This document shows, piece after piece, positions 43,036 to 51,499 of a stretch of 64,000 nucleotides of DNA (positions within the stretch are counted from its first letter, which is position 1; the number at the start of each line of letters is the position of its first letter). A model generated the notes under the pieces. It did no database searches and was not told the DNA's origin. It saw nothing but the letters and a program-made list of their open reading frames with translations. A program made the translations under genes and the position numbers. The DNA comes from DATCJA01 sp963814955. GTDB taxonomy: Bacteria > Acidobacteriota > Vicinamibacteria > Vicinamibacterales > UBA2999. Location: contig CAWFEX010000010.1 of NCBI GenBank assembly GCA_963814955.1, forward strand, positions 1-64,000, given 5' to 3'.

Positions 43036-43625
43036 TGCGCAGTCCTCATTACCGCGCCGCAGTGTTTACAGAACCGCGCGTCGGCGTCGTTGTCTGTGTT
43101 GCATGAAGAACATCTGCCTGCAACCGTAACGGGATCTGGGATCCGGGATCCGGGATCCGGGTTTCGAGGTTCAGAACTCCGTCCTGCACGCTTGGCGACT
43201 TCTTTCTCGATCTCGTCCCGGTAGACGGTGCCCGCGTCCAGTTGCCGGATGAGTCCCGCTGCGCGCATGCGCAACCGGGCGCTCATTTCCGCGAAATCCT
43301 TGTCGGACACTTTGCCCATGGCACGATCGAACTCGAGATCCTTGATCGATCGCAGGACCAGTGTCTTCTCACGCTCCAGCGCGGCGCGCGTGCGGCCGCC
43401 AAGGATTTGTGGACCGCCTGCGTCTTCGTCGCGCGTGAAGGGGGAAAACGTCCGCCACGCGGCAAGGCCAACCACTGCTGCCGCGAAGATGGTGAAACTC
43501 AGGAGGATGATGCCGGCCGGCGTTTGCCCGCGCGAAATGAAGACAACGACAGTGGCGCCGATCAGGCCCGCGAGTGTAAACAGCTGCCAGGGTTGAAGGG
43601 CGTCAGTCGAGGTTGTTGAGCTCAT
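43032..43625 (-). CDS. Membrane protein with C-terminal zinc ribbon (CcmI-like position)
   Basis: The protein is 197 aa from the ATG at 43625, which lies inside the end of ccmF-ccmH (23-bp overlap). Two membrane helices (PWQLFTLAGLIGATVVVFI and GIILLSFTIFAAAVVGLAAW), a charged helical stretch (REKTLVLRSIKDLEFDRAMGKVSDKDFAEMSARL), which resembles the cytoplasmic heptad of CcmI, then a repetitive linker (RNPDPGSRIPDP) and a four-Cys zinc ribbon (CSSCNTDNDADARFCKHCG). In System I, CcmI presents apocytochrome to CcmFH, so this gene could take its place; there is no TPR domain. The linker is coded by a GGATCCGG repeat. Confidence 0.75.
   Translation of the reverse strand: MSSTTSTDALQPWQLFTLAGLIGATVVVFISRGQTPAGIILLSFTIFAAAVVGLAAWRTFSPFTRDEDAGGPQILGGRTRAALEREKTLVLRSIKDLEFDRAMGKVSDKDFAEMSARLRMRAAGLIRQLDAGTVYRDEIEKEVAKRAGRSSEPRNPDPGSRIPDPVTVAGRCSSCNTDNDADARFCKHCGAVMRTAQ
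43131..43169. repeat. 9-bp tandem repeat (GGGATCCGG) coding a linker
   Basis: GGGATCTGGGATCCGGGATCCGGGATCCGGG, four near-identical units, falls within the zinc-ribbon protein gene and codes the Pro-Asp/Gly linker between the helical part and the ribbon. As 9 is divisible by 3, copy-number change would not shift the frame. Confidence 0.75.
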
Positions 43626-46067
43626 CGTCGAGACGGGCGCTGAGCGCCGGATCGATCCCGGTGTCGCCGGCAACCGCCGGAACAGCCCGATTCGACCAGC
43701 GGCGTGCGGTGACGACGATGCTGATGAGCGCGCCGGCCGCCACGAGGTACGGAATCAGCCAGGCAAGACGGTTGAATCCGCGATCGAGAGGCGCGGCGAG
43801 AATCGCCTGGCTGCCGAACTCTGCCGCGAATGCTTCGCGGACCCCGTCGTAATCTTTCCCTTCCGCAAGGAACGCGTTCAGCCGAGCCGCCTGCTGGTCG
43901 TAGTGCCCGCAGTTGGGACGCATCTGGCAGCTGCCCATCGGCGCGCCGCATCCACACGTGCACATGATGTCGCTTTCAAGGCGGCGATGGAGGGCGCTGC
44001 GCTCGGTCGGCGATACGGTTTGAGCGCTTTGCGCAATGACGACCGTCGGCCAGAGGACGAGCGCGAGCAGCAAGAGCGACGTTGTAACGGCGTTGGCTGG
44101 AATCTTCGCCAATGCAAAGGAGAACGCCGTTTCAGGCAGCAGGGCGATGCCGGTGCCCAGTGCAAGGAGGCCGAATCCAACCCATACCCAGTTGACGAGT
44201 GGATTCACCACGATCTCCATGCTCGCGCTCTGCTCCTGCAGACTGAACGCGGGCATTACCAGGTACAAGTCCTCGGAGAAGGTCCTGCGGATCGCCACTT
44301 CCGTCGTCGGCTGATCTTCATGCTTCCGGAAGTACCACTTGGCCGGATACATACGCGCGATTTCGGCGCCGTCGCGGAAGATCGTCGTATGCGCCGTGAT
44401 CATCTGCTTCTGGCCGTCATCGGTCACTCTGACGGTGTCGAGCCGCACGCTGAAATCCCCGACCTGTGCCTGCTGGCCGGGTTTCAGCAGCACCTGCTCG
44501 TCCTGTTTGAAGCCTTCACCGGCAAACCCGAGAAACATCAGCACGATGGCGACGTGGACGATGTAGCCGCCGTAGCGTCGCTTGTTGCGCCCGACGAGTC
44601 CAATCAGCGCGGTGAAAAGGTCCGTACCCGTGGCACCTTGCCGGACGCGCGCTCCACGCCAGAACTCCTGCGTGATTGTGCCGACGACGAAGCCGCACAG
44701 CGCGAAGCAGATTCCCGACGTCCACACTCGAACGCCGAGCGCCGCCACGGTTGCACCGACAATTGCGGCGGTAGCGACCGGGATGAGGAACGAATCCTTC
44801 AGATTCAGGAGCGTTGACTTGCGCCACGCGAGCAGCGGCCCGATGCCGGTGAGGAGCAGCAGCACCAGCCCGACCGGCAGCATCCACTTGTTGAAAAATG
44901 GGGGTCCGACGGTGAGCCGCTCTCCCGTGATGGCTTCGCTGAGCGTCGGGAACATCGTGGCAAACAGCACGAAGAAGGCCGAGAACAGGAGAATCCAGTT
45001 GTTGGCCAGGAATGCCGCTTCGCGCGATACCCACGAGTCGAGCTCGTTGCGTGCGCGGAGCAGAGGCAGCCTGTAAATCACAAACCCGAAGCTGAAGACG
45101 AGGATGGACACCATGAAGATGGTGAACATTCGCGCCAGCTCCGGATCTTCACCAAACGCGTGTACGGACTGTACGACGCCCGACCGCGTCATGAATGTAC
45201 CGAAGATCGTCAGGAAGAACGTGAGAATCACGAGCGTCACGTTCCAGACGCGAAGCATCCCGCGCCGTTCCTGCACCATCACGGAATGCAGAAACGCCGT
45301 CGCCGTAAACCAGGGGAGCAGCCCCGCGTTCTCGACCGGATCCCAGCCCCAATAGCCGCCCCATCCCAGCTCTTCGTACGCCCAGATCATCCCCAGACCG
45401 AGCCCAACCGACAGGAACAGCCACGAGATCATCGTCCAGCGGCGTACCGCTCGCAGCCAGGAGTCGTCCAGGAAACCCGTGATGAGCGCAGCCATGCCGA
45501 AGGCAAACGGAATCGTCAGTCCGACGAACCCCGTGTACATGGTGGGCGGGTGAATCACCATGTAGAAGTTCTGCAGCAGCGGATTCAGGCCCTCGCCGTC
45601 GGGACGGGTTTCCGTCAGGTAGGTCTGGAACGGGTTGTTGTGGATGATCATCAGGAACAGGAAGAACATCTCCACGACGGCGATGACCGCCACCACGTAC
45701 GGGATGAGCTCCCGATGACGTTCCCTGTTCACATAGACTGCACTGCTGCCGAACACCGACAGCAGGAACACCCAGAACATGATCGAGCCGTCGAGGCCGC
45801 CCCAGTACCAGACGTGATCTTGTAGAAGAGCGGCTGAACGGAGTCGGAATACCGGGCGACGTACTTGATCGAGTAATCGCCTGACACGAACGCGTAGACG
45901 ATGATCGCCGACGCAGCCACCATGACCGCGGCTACCAGGTAGAACGCGCCGATCCCACTCTCGATGAGCCGGCGAGAGCGTCGCCGCGCGCCGGCAACGG
46001 ACGCAGCCAGCGCGTACGACGCTATGACAAACGCTGCGAGGAGGAGGTAGTAGCCGAGGGATGCCAT
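43603..46067 (-). CDS. ccmF: CcmF-CcmH fusion, haem lyase (one frameshift)
   Basis: CcmF is the haem lyase that joins haem to apocytochrome c; CcmH keeps the CxxCH thiols reduced. Start ATG 46067, ASLGYYLLLAAFVIASYAL; an indel near 45815; then WYWGGLDGSIMFWVF and the WWD domain ELGWGGYWGWDPVENAGLLPW with ASVMVQERRGMLRVWNV-like blocks, to about residue 650. The last 150 residues are a CcmH domain: SPTERSALHRRLESDIMCTCGCGAPMGS, then a C-terminal membrane helix (RLAWLIPYLVAAGALISIV). The usual LRCxxCQ is replaced by CTCGC with two further Cys (SCQ, NCGH). About 822 aa when corrected. Single-gene fusion is rare. Confidence 0.88.
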
Positions 46068-46076
46068 GGCCCTCCC

Positions 46077-46526
46077 TCAGTTCGTCGTGGTGGCTGTGGG
46101 CCCTGCGGTGCCGACCGCCTGCGGCTCGTACTTCGACGGACACTTCGCCGTCATGCCGGTGGCATGGAACACGTGCGGCACAGATTGATCACGCCACGAG
46201 CCATCGGCTGCAAGCGTTCCCTGTAGTACGACTTCTGACTCGTTCTGGAAGGTGTCCGGGACGATGCCCGTGTAGCTCGCGCGGATCACCTGGCCCTCGC
46301 GGTGGATCTCGAATGTGTACTCCAGCGAATCGCGCTTGCGTCGGATGTCGCGCGCGTAGCCGTGCACCTGAAGAGGGTGACCGTACCAGGCATCTGGCTG
46401 GGCCATGACCTCGTTCACGTATTTGTAGTACTGCGCGCTCTCGCCCAGCGTGGTGTACATAAGCACTCCGAACGCGGACGCAAGGACGAGACCGGTGAGC
46501 CCAACTTTTGCGGTTTTGTGACTCAT
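46077..46526 (-). CDS. ccmE: CcmE haem chaperone, Cys-type (CXXXY)
   Basis: The periplasmic haem chaperone of System I, 149 aa. N-terminal membrane anchor (TAKVGLTGLVLASAFGVLMYT), a beta-barrel OB domain (LQVHGYARDIRRKRDSLEYTFEIHREGQVIRASYTG) and the conserved IVPDTFQNESEVVLQGTL. In typical CcmE the haem-binding His lies in HxxxY; here the equivalent is AKCPSKYEP, i.e. CxxxY. Cys-type CcmE is known from archaea and sulfate reducers, usually without CcmH. Here a CcmH domain is fused to CcmF nine bases downstream. It is the first gene of the operon; maf lies upstream. Confidence 0.9.
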   Translation of the reverse strand: MSHKTAKVGLTGLVLASAFGVLMYTTLGESAQYYKYVNEVMAQPDAWYGHPLQVHGYARDIRRKRDSLEYTFEIHREGQVIRASYTGIVPDTFQNESEVVLQGTLAADGSWRDQSVPHVFHATGMTAKCPSKYEPQAVGTAGPTATTTN

Positions 46527-46559
46527 AAGAAGAGACTTTCGCTTAGGTTACGGCGCACC

Positions 46560-47202
46560 TCAGTATATTAGCAATCCGGCCAGCTTGCACAGGCGATACA
46601 CAACGTCAACCGGCAGGCCGACGACGTTGGAATACGAGCCATCAATCCGCGTGACGAACCGCGAGGCAAGCCCCTGAACGGCATACGCCCCAGCCTTGTC
46701 GGCTGGTTCCCCGCTCGCAACGTATCCGTCGATTTCTGCGTCGGTCAGGGCAGCAAACTCGACCGTTGTCGTCGCCACGTGCGGTGTTGCTACCCGGGCT
46801 CGAGGTCGTGCTTCTGCTTCAGCCGGACCCTCCGAATGCTCGTAGTGTCCGGCTTCAGCCGGACCCGGCGTCGCGATTCAACAAGCACACCCCCGTCATC
46901 ACCACATGCTGGCGTCCCGACAGGAGGCGCAGCATCCGCCGGGCGTCGCCATCATCCCGCGGTTTACCAAGGATTTGGCCATCGACAACCACCACGGTGT
47001 CGGCGCCGAGCACCGGTCGGGCGCCTACCCTCGCCAGCACGGCGCGCGCCTTTGCGTCAGCCAGACGCCGCACGTGCTGCTCGGGTGTTTCGCCTGGCAG
47101 CACGGACTCGTCGACGTCTGCGTGAATGACGTCGAAGTCGATGCCCGCGGAACGAAGCAGGTCCGCCCGACGAGGCGACGCCGATGCCAGTATCAACCGC
47201 AT
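46560..47202 (-). CDS. maf: Maf-type nucleotide pyrophosphatase, interrupted by a repeat
   Basis: Maf proteins are house-cleaning nucleoside triphosphate pyrophosphatases and septum inhibitors. N-terminal half: LILASASPRRADLLRSAGIDF, GADTVVVVDGQILGKPRDDGDARRML and HVVMTGVCLLNRDAGS, then a TGA within the palindrome GTCCGGCT..AGCCGGAC. The C-terminal half resumes in another frame: TTTVEFAALTDAEIDGYVASGEPADKAGAYAVQG with IEGSYSNVVGLPV-like ending. Between them the +1 frame is open: GPAEAGHYEHSEGPAEAEARPRAR. Homologs have only a few residues there, so a repeat has landed in maf. Whether the frame is truly broken depends on one base. Confidence 0.85.
46847..46864. repeat. GTCCGGCTTCAGCCGGAC palindrome inserted in maf
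   Basis: An exact family member of the dispersed palindrome with its GTAGT prefix, located inside the maf coding region. A degenerate half-copy lies at 46811-46830. On the maf strand one frame reads GPAEAGHY. Confidence 0.8.
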
Positions 47203-47249
47203 ATATCAACCACGAGCACTTGGCGCTGGCTCAATGCTATCCTCGCGGC

Positions 47250-47528
47250 GTGATTCCCCTTCATGACGCGATGCCGGGCGCCCTGGGATTCGTTCTGCGC
47301 CGTGCGCCGCTGACGCCGGAAAAGGTTGCGTTCGCGTGGCGCGTCACTGTGGGACCTGCAATCGATCGGGCCACCACCGTCGAGCTGCGCGACGCCGTCT
47401 TGTACGTGCGCGCAAAAGATCACGCATGGCGTCATGAAATCGACCGCTCGAGCGGGCTCATCCGGACGCGACTCTCACTGCTGCTTGGCAACAAGGTCGT
47501 GCAGCGTATCGAAGTCGCAGATCGCTAG
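47250..47528 (+). CDS. DUF721 (DciA-like) small basic protein
   Basis: The 92-aa protein starts at GTG 47250 (or ATG 47271). Core: LGFVLRRAPLTPEKVAFAWRVTVGPAIDRATTVELRDAVLYVRAKDHAWRHEIDRSSGLIRTRLSLLL. This is the DUF721 fold that resembles the KH-like domain of DciA, a loader of the replicative helicase; short stand-alone DUF721 proteins are frequent in bacteria. The final residues VVQRIEV form the last strand. No Shine-Dalgarno is clear. It is divergent from maf (47 bp). Confidence 0.8.
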   Translation: MIPLHDAMPGALGFVLRRAPLTPEKVAFAWRVTVGPAIDRATTVELRDAVLYVRAKDHAWRHEIDRSSGLIRTRLSLLLGNKVVQRIEVADR

Positions 47529-47565
47529 GACCAACACCGACGGTCGACCCACGTACAATCAAGAC

Positions 47566-48780
47566 ATGCAGGACGCTGTCATCGTTTCGGCGGTGCGAAC
47601 GCCGACCGGCAAATTCCTCGGCGGGCTGAGGAGTTTTTCCGCAACCGAGCTTGGCGCTCTCGTGGTGCGAGAAGCGGTCGCGCGTGCCGGCGTGGATCCG
47701 GCAAGCGTCGAGGAATGCATCATGGGCAACGTCGTGTCGGCGGGTCTTGGCCAGGCCCCGGCGCGTCAGGCTGCTCTTCGAGGCGGGCTCGCCGATCACG
47801 TCGCCGCGCTGACCATCAACAAGGTCTGCGGATCGGGACTGAAGGCGGTGATGTTGGCGGCACAGGGGATCGCGACCGGTGACATCGAGACAGCTGTTGC
47901 CGGCGGCATGGAGTCGATGAGCAATACGCCTTACCTGCTGACCGGCGCTCGTGAAGGCATGCGGATGGGACATCACGAGGTGCTCGACTCGATGATCGTG
48001 GACGGTCTCTGGTGCTCGTTCGAACAGTGCCACATGGGCACCGCGGGTGAAGTGATCGCGACCGAGTATCACATCGGGCGCGCGCAGCAGGACGAGTACG
48101 CTGTTCAGAGCCACTGCAAGGCTGCGGCTGCCCAGGCGGCCGGTCGCTTCAAAGCCGAGATTTTGCCGATCGGTGTCCCACAGCGCAGGGCGGCTTCCGG
48201 CCAGGCTGGTTCGGCCGGACCCGCCGAGCCTTCCGTTCTCGATCGGGATGAATCCGTCCGGGCCGACACGTCGGTTGCCGCGCTCGGCGCACTGCGTCCT
48301 GCGTTTCGCAGGGACGGCACCGTTACGGCCGGTAATGCTCCGCCGGTCAACGACGGTGCGGCCGCGCTCGTCGTCATGTCCGCGAAACGCGCAGCGGCGC
48401 TCAATCTCACGCCGATGGCGCGCGTGGTCGGTCAAGCTACGAGCGGGCTGCCGCCGAAGTACCTGCTGATGACGCCGGTTGAGGCGGTCCGTCGTCTGTT
48501 GCCGAAGATTGGCTGGAACATCGGTGAAGTGGATCTGTTTGAACTGAACGAAGCGTTCTCGGTTCAAGCTGTCGCCGTGTTGAGGGAGCTCGGAATCGAT
48601 CCCGCAAAGGTGAACGTGAATGGAGGCGCCGTCGCGCTGGGTCACCCGATCGGCGCCAGCGGCGCGCGCATTCTCACGACGCTCCTCCATGCACTGAAGC
48701 AGCGGAATCTCAAGCGCGGTATTGCGACGCTTTGCCTTGGCGGAGGAAACGGCGTGGCACTCGCGGTGGAATCGGTCTGA
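47566..48780 (+). CDS. Acetyl-CoA acetyltransferase (thiolase)
   Basis: The 404-aa protein has thiolase signatures: DAVIVSAVRTPTGKF, nucleophile Cys in INKVCGSGLKAVM (about 88), NVNGGAVALGHPIGASGARI (His), and CLGGGNGVALAVE (second Cys). It condenses two acetyl-CoA or cleaves beta-ketoacyl-CoA. Start ATG 47566. Between residues about 205 and 225 there is an unusual Ala/Gly-rich stretch (QRRAASGQAGSAGPAEPS), which in other thiolases is shorter and charged, so it may have been extended by repeat sequence. The GTCAAAG repeat begins directly after the stop. Confidence 0.9.
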   Translation: MQDAVIVSAVRTPTGKFLGGLRSFSATELGALVVREAVARAGVDPASVEECIMGNVVSAGLGQAPARQAALRGGLADHVAALTINKVCGSGLKAVMLAAQGIATGDIETAVAGGMESMSNTPYLLTGAREGMRMGHHEVLDSMIVDGLWCSFEQCHMGTAGEVIATEYHIGRAQQDEYAVQSHCKAAAAQAAGRFKAEILPIGVPQRRAASGQAGSAGPAEPSVLDRDESVRADTSVAALGALRPAFRRDGTVTAGNAPPVNDGAAALVVMSAKRAAALNLTPMARVVGQATSGLPPKYLLMTPVEAVRRLLPKIGWNIGEVDLFELNEAFSVQAVAVLRELGIDPAKVNVNGGAVALGHPIGASGARILTTLLHALKQRNLKRGIATLCLGGGNGVALAVESV

Positions 48781-48783
48781 TGT

Positions 48784-48860
48784 AAGTCAAAGGGCAAAAG
48801 GCAAAAGGCAAAAGTCAAAGGTAAAGGTACGGTGGTAGCCGGAAACCTTCAGGTTTCCGG
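48784..48860. repeat. GTCAAAGG/GGCAAAAG array followed by a CCGGAAACC palindrome
   Basis: The words GTCAAAGGGCAAAAGGC, GGCAAAAGTCAAAGG cover 48784-48829. Then CCGGAAACCTTCAGGTTTCCGG (48839-48860) forms a ten-bp stem and two-base turn, which could act as a transcription-end hairpin for the thiolase gene. Confidence 0.75.
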
Positions 48861-48960
48861 AAAACCTCGTGCGCCGAAATTGCCTGGCGCGGCGCGGATG
48901 GAGGTGGCAAATCCGGCAAATACCCGCCTCAGGGGCGAAAGTCCGTAGGCCCTGTAAGTC

Positions 48961-48979
48961 ATTGACCCAATTAGTCAAT
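48961..48979. promoter_or_regulatory. Inverted repeat ATTGAC-N7-GTCAAT upstream of the recA promoter
   Basis: Perfect six-base arms, seven-base spacer, ending 27 bp before the recA -35. Size and place fit a repressor operator, and a LexA-like site is the obvious candidate, but the motif matches no LexA box I know. Confidence 0.4.
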
Positions 48980-49006
48980 ATCGTTCGGGCCTGCACAGAT
49001 TTTCGC

Positions 49007-49035
49007 TTGACTTTCGCGCGGCACGCTCCTAGGAT
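49007..49035 (+). promoter_or_regulatory. Sigma-70-type promoter of recA
   Basis: TTGACT (49007-49012), a 17-bp spacer and TAGGAT (49030-49035). The predicted transcript starts near 49042, leaving a leader of about 55 bases with Shine-Dalgarno AAGGAG (49087-49092) five bases before the ATG. Confidence 0.75.
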
Positions 49036-49097
49036 CAACCCCGGCCGTGACCTCCTCTGTCACCCTCGCAGGCCAATATCTTCCCCAAGGAGACCGC

Positions 49098-50126
49098 ATG
49101 CCACTCGACGATCAGAAAGAACGCAACAAGGCGCTCGATATCGCCGTCGGCCAGATTGAGAAGCAGTTCGGCAAGGGGTCGATCATGCGCCTCGGGCAGC
49201 GTGGCGCCATCGGTCCTGTCGAGGTCATTCCGACCGGGGCGATCAGCATCGATTTTGCGCTTGGGATCGGCGGCATGCCGCGCGGCCGCGTCGTGGAAAT
49301 CTACGGGCCGGAGTCGTCTGGCAAGACCACGCTGGCGCTGCAGGTGATTGCCGAGGCCCAGAAGGCGGGAGGCATGGCGGCGTTCGTCGATGCCGAGCAC
49401 GCGCTCGACGCGCAGTACGCACAGAAACTCGGCGTCGACGTGGACAACCTGCTCGTCTCGCAGCCCGATCATGGCGAACAGGCGCTCGAGATCGTCGAGG
49501 TGCTCATTCGCTCGGGTGGCGTCGACGTCGTGGTCGTCGACTCTGTGGCGGCGCTGGTTCCAAAGGCCGAAATCGACGGCGAGATGGGCGAAGCGCAAAT
49601 GGGTCTCCAGGCGCGGCTCATGTCGCAGGCGCTGCGCAAGCTGACCGGTGTCGTCTCCAAGTCGAAAACGACGCTGGTCTTCATCAACCAGCTTCGCGAA
49701 AAGATTGGCGTCATGTTCGGCAATCCCGAAACGACAACGGGAGGCCGCGCGCTCAAGTTTTACGCGTCGGTCCGGGTGGACATCCGCCGGATCGCCAGCA
49801 TCAAGGATGGCGACCAGGTCATTGGCGGCCGCACGCGCATCAAGATTGTCAAGAACAAGCTCGCCCCGCCGTTCCGCGAAGCGGAGTTCGACATCATGTA
49901 CGGTGAGGGTATATCGCGTGAAGGCGATCTTCTCGATATGGCCGTCGAGAGACGCATCATCGAGAAAAGCGGCGCCTGGTTCGCGTATGCCGGTGAGCGG
50001 CTGGGCCAGGGACGCGAAAACGCCAAGCAGTTCCTCAAGGAGAATCCCGATATCCGGCAAATCATCGAAGACCGCGTCCGCAAGGAGCTTGGCCTGGCAC
50101 GCGAAGTCGAAGTTGCAGCCGTGTAG
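49098..50126 (+). CDS. recA: Recombinase A
   Basis: Strand-exchange ATPase and LexA co-protease, 342 aa. Walker A GPESSGKTTLALQ, Walker B VVVVDSVAALVPKAEI, L1 loop DAEHALDAQYAQKLGV region, L2 GNPETTTGGRALKFYASVRVDIR. The start ATG at 49098 follows AAGGAG; an upstream in-frame start (49047) lacks a ribosome site. Its C-terminal tail lacks the long acidic run of E. coli RecA. Promoter and a possible operator lie upstream. The gene is intact with no indel. Confidence 0.98.
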   Translation: MPLDDQKERNKALDIAVGQIEKQFGKGSIMRLGQRGAIGPVEVIPTGAISIDFALGIGGMPRGRVVEIYGPESSGKTTLALQVIAEAQKAGGMAAFVDAEHALDAQYAQKLGVDVDNLLVSQPDHGEQALEIVEVLIRSGGVDVVVVDSVAALVPKAEIDGEMGEAQMGLQARLMSQALRKLTGVVSKSKTTLVFINQLREKIGVMFGNPETTTGGRALKFYASVRVDIRRIASIKDGDQVIGGRTRIKIVKNKLAPPFREAEFDIMYGEGISREGDLLDMAVERRIIEKSGAWFAYAGERLGQGRENAKQFLKENPDIRQIIEDRVRKELGLAREVEVAAV

Positions 50127-50189
50127 TCGGGTTCGTCTCCCTCGCCGTTTTCCCGTACACTCGCGTCCTCCCGCCTCGGAGGAACAGCC

Positions 50190-50387
50190 ATGGCCGACTA
50201 TTGTGCGCCGCTCGCCGAGTGTACGGGGCTCGATTCTCGCCTGTTGGTCGCCGACGCGTTTGCATGGTCGCGTGCGCGCGTGCGCGCCGACGGACACGGA
50301 TTTGCCGACGCCGTGACGGCGAAAAGCCAGCCGATCTTCAAGGCGAATGGTCAGGCAGTCAGGAGCGACGCAACCGTCCGCTCATAG
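50190..50387 (+). CDS. Small hypothetical protein
   Basis: A 65-aa frame begins at ATG 50190 with a good Shine-Dalgarno (GGAGG) eight bases upstream. The sequence (MADYCAPLAECTGLDSRLLVADAF and so on) has no motif or membrane helix I recognise, and the last 37 bases overlap the 3' end of dapE on the other strand. It may be a real small protein or a remnant of a larger gene: the sequence after the start is not enriched for coding patterns. Low confidence. Confidence 0.35.
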   Translation: MADYCAPLAECTGLDSRLLVADAFAWSRARVRADGHGFADAVTAKSQPIFKANGQAVRSDATVRS

Positions 50388-51499
50388 ATGACCGACAGGG
50401 GTCCGAGGTCGTCGATGCGCACGCGTTCGTCCGCGCCGTGCATGGCCACCGCAACCGGTCCGAATTCCACCACCTGCCGCGCCACGCGCGCGAGGAAACG
50501 GCCGTCCGACGTGCCGCCGCCCGTCGACAATTCGGGCTCGAGTCCGGTGACCTCGGCAATCGCACGGCCCAGCGCGTCGAGCAGCGGGCCGGGTGCGGTC
50601 GAGAAAGGTTCGGCGGAGGGGCTCCACACGAGGTCGTACTCCACGTCGTGTCGATCGAGCACCGCACGAACGCGCGCCTTGATCGCGTCCGCGGTCGATG
50701 GGGGCGAGAAACGGATATTGAAACGGACCTCCAGCGCGCCTGGAATGACGTTGACCGTCCCTGTGCCGGCATGCACGTTCGAGAGCTGGAGGGTGGTGGG
50801 CGGAAAGTGCGCGTCGCCGCGATCCCACTCGATCGCCAGCAACGCTACGAGCGCCGGCAGCGCGGCATGGATCGGGTTGCGGCCGCGCTCCGGGTACGCG
50901 ATGTGGCACGAGGTGCCTTTCACCGTCAAGGTGCCATTGAGCGATCCGCGCCGGCCGTTCTTTACCGTGTCGCCCAGTCGTGCGGACGAGGTCGGCTCGC
51001 AGACGATGCAGGCGTCGATCGTGCAACTGCGACGTTGCAGCGCATCCACGACCGCTGCAGTCCCATCGACGGCATCCCCCTCTTCGTCGGAAGTGAGGAG
51101 CAAGGCGATCGACCCTGGATGCGCCGGCTGAGCGGCGACCAGGCGCTCGACCGCGGTGACCATGGCCGCCACCGATGCCTTCATGTCCGAGGCGCCACGC
51201 CCGTACAGGTAGCCGTCCCGCTCCGTGGCAATGAATGGATCGGTCGTCCAGCGGTCGATTGGTCCAGGCGGCACGACGTCGACGTGTCCGGCGAGGCAGA
51301 CGAGCGGCGCCGCGCCCCCGCGGCGCGCCCACAAGTTGCGCACTCCGCCCCGGTCCATGCGCTCGCATTCGAATCCCGAGGCGGCGAGGCGGGCTCCAAT
51401 GAGATCGAGGCAGCCGTCATCGGCCGGCGTAATCGAGCGGCAGGCTATCAGCTGTCTCGCGAGTGCAACAGTTTCGTCCAGTACGCTCTGCACGCTCAC
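50351..51499 (-). CDS. dapE: Succinyl-diaminopimelate desuccinylase
   Basis: Zn-dependent M20 hydrolase that releases LL-diaminopimelate from its N-succinyl form. It is 382 aa, from the GTG at 51499, which overlaps the dapD stop (GTGA). Metal ligands: LAGHVDVVPPG (His, Asp), TSDEEGDAVDGT (Glu-Glu), and GGTSDGRFLA plus FGPVAVAMHGADE near the end. The internal dimerisation domain starts at GRRGSLNGTLTVKGTSCHIAYPERGRNP. A longer frame to 52159 is the antisense of dapD. Part of the dapC-dapD-dapE operon. Confidence 0.94.
   Translation of the reverse strand: MSVQSVLDETVALARQLIACRSITPADDGCLDLIGARLAASGFECERMDRGGVRNLWARRGGAAPLVCLAGHVDVVPPGPIDRWTTDPFIATERDGYLYGRGASDMKASVAAMVTAVERLVAAQPAHPGSIALLLTSDEEGDAVDGTAAVVDALQRRSCTIDACIVCEPTSSARLGDTVKNGRRGSLNGTLTVKGTSCHIAYPERGRNPIHAALPALVALLAIEWDRGDAHFPPTTLQLSNVHAGTGTVNVIPGALEVRFNIRFSPPSTADAIKARVRAVLDRHDVEYDLVWSPSAEPFSTAPGPLLDALGRAIAEVTGLEPELSTGGGTSDGRFLARVARQVVEFGPVAVAMHGADERVRIDDLGPLSVIYERTVASLLTA

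Noticed and set aside
47458..48690. Minus-strand frame of 410 aa opposite thiolase
   Set aside because: Antisense of a gene with all thiolase motifs; low-complexity Arg/His composition typical of high-GC shadows.
48784..48829. CRISPR-like array
   Set aside because: Words are 7-10 bases with drifting sequence and no spacers of constant length; no cas genes are in the window.
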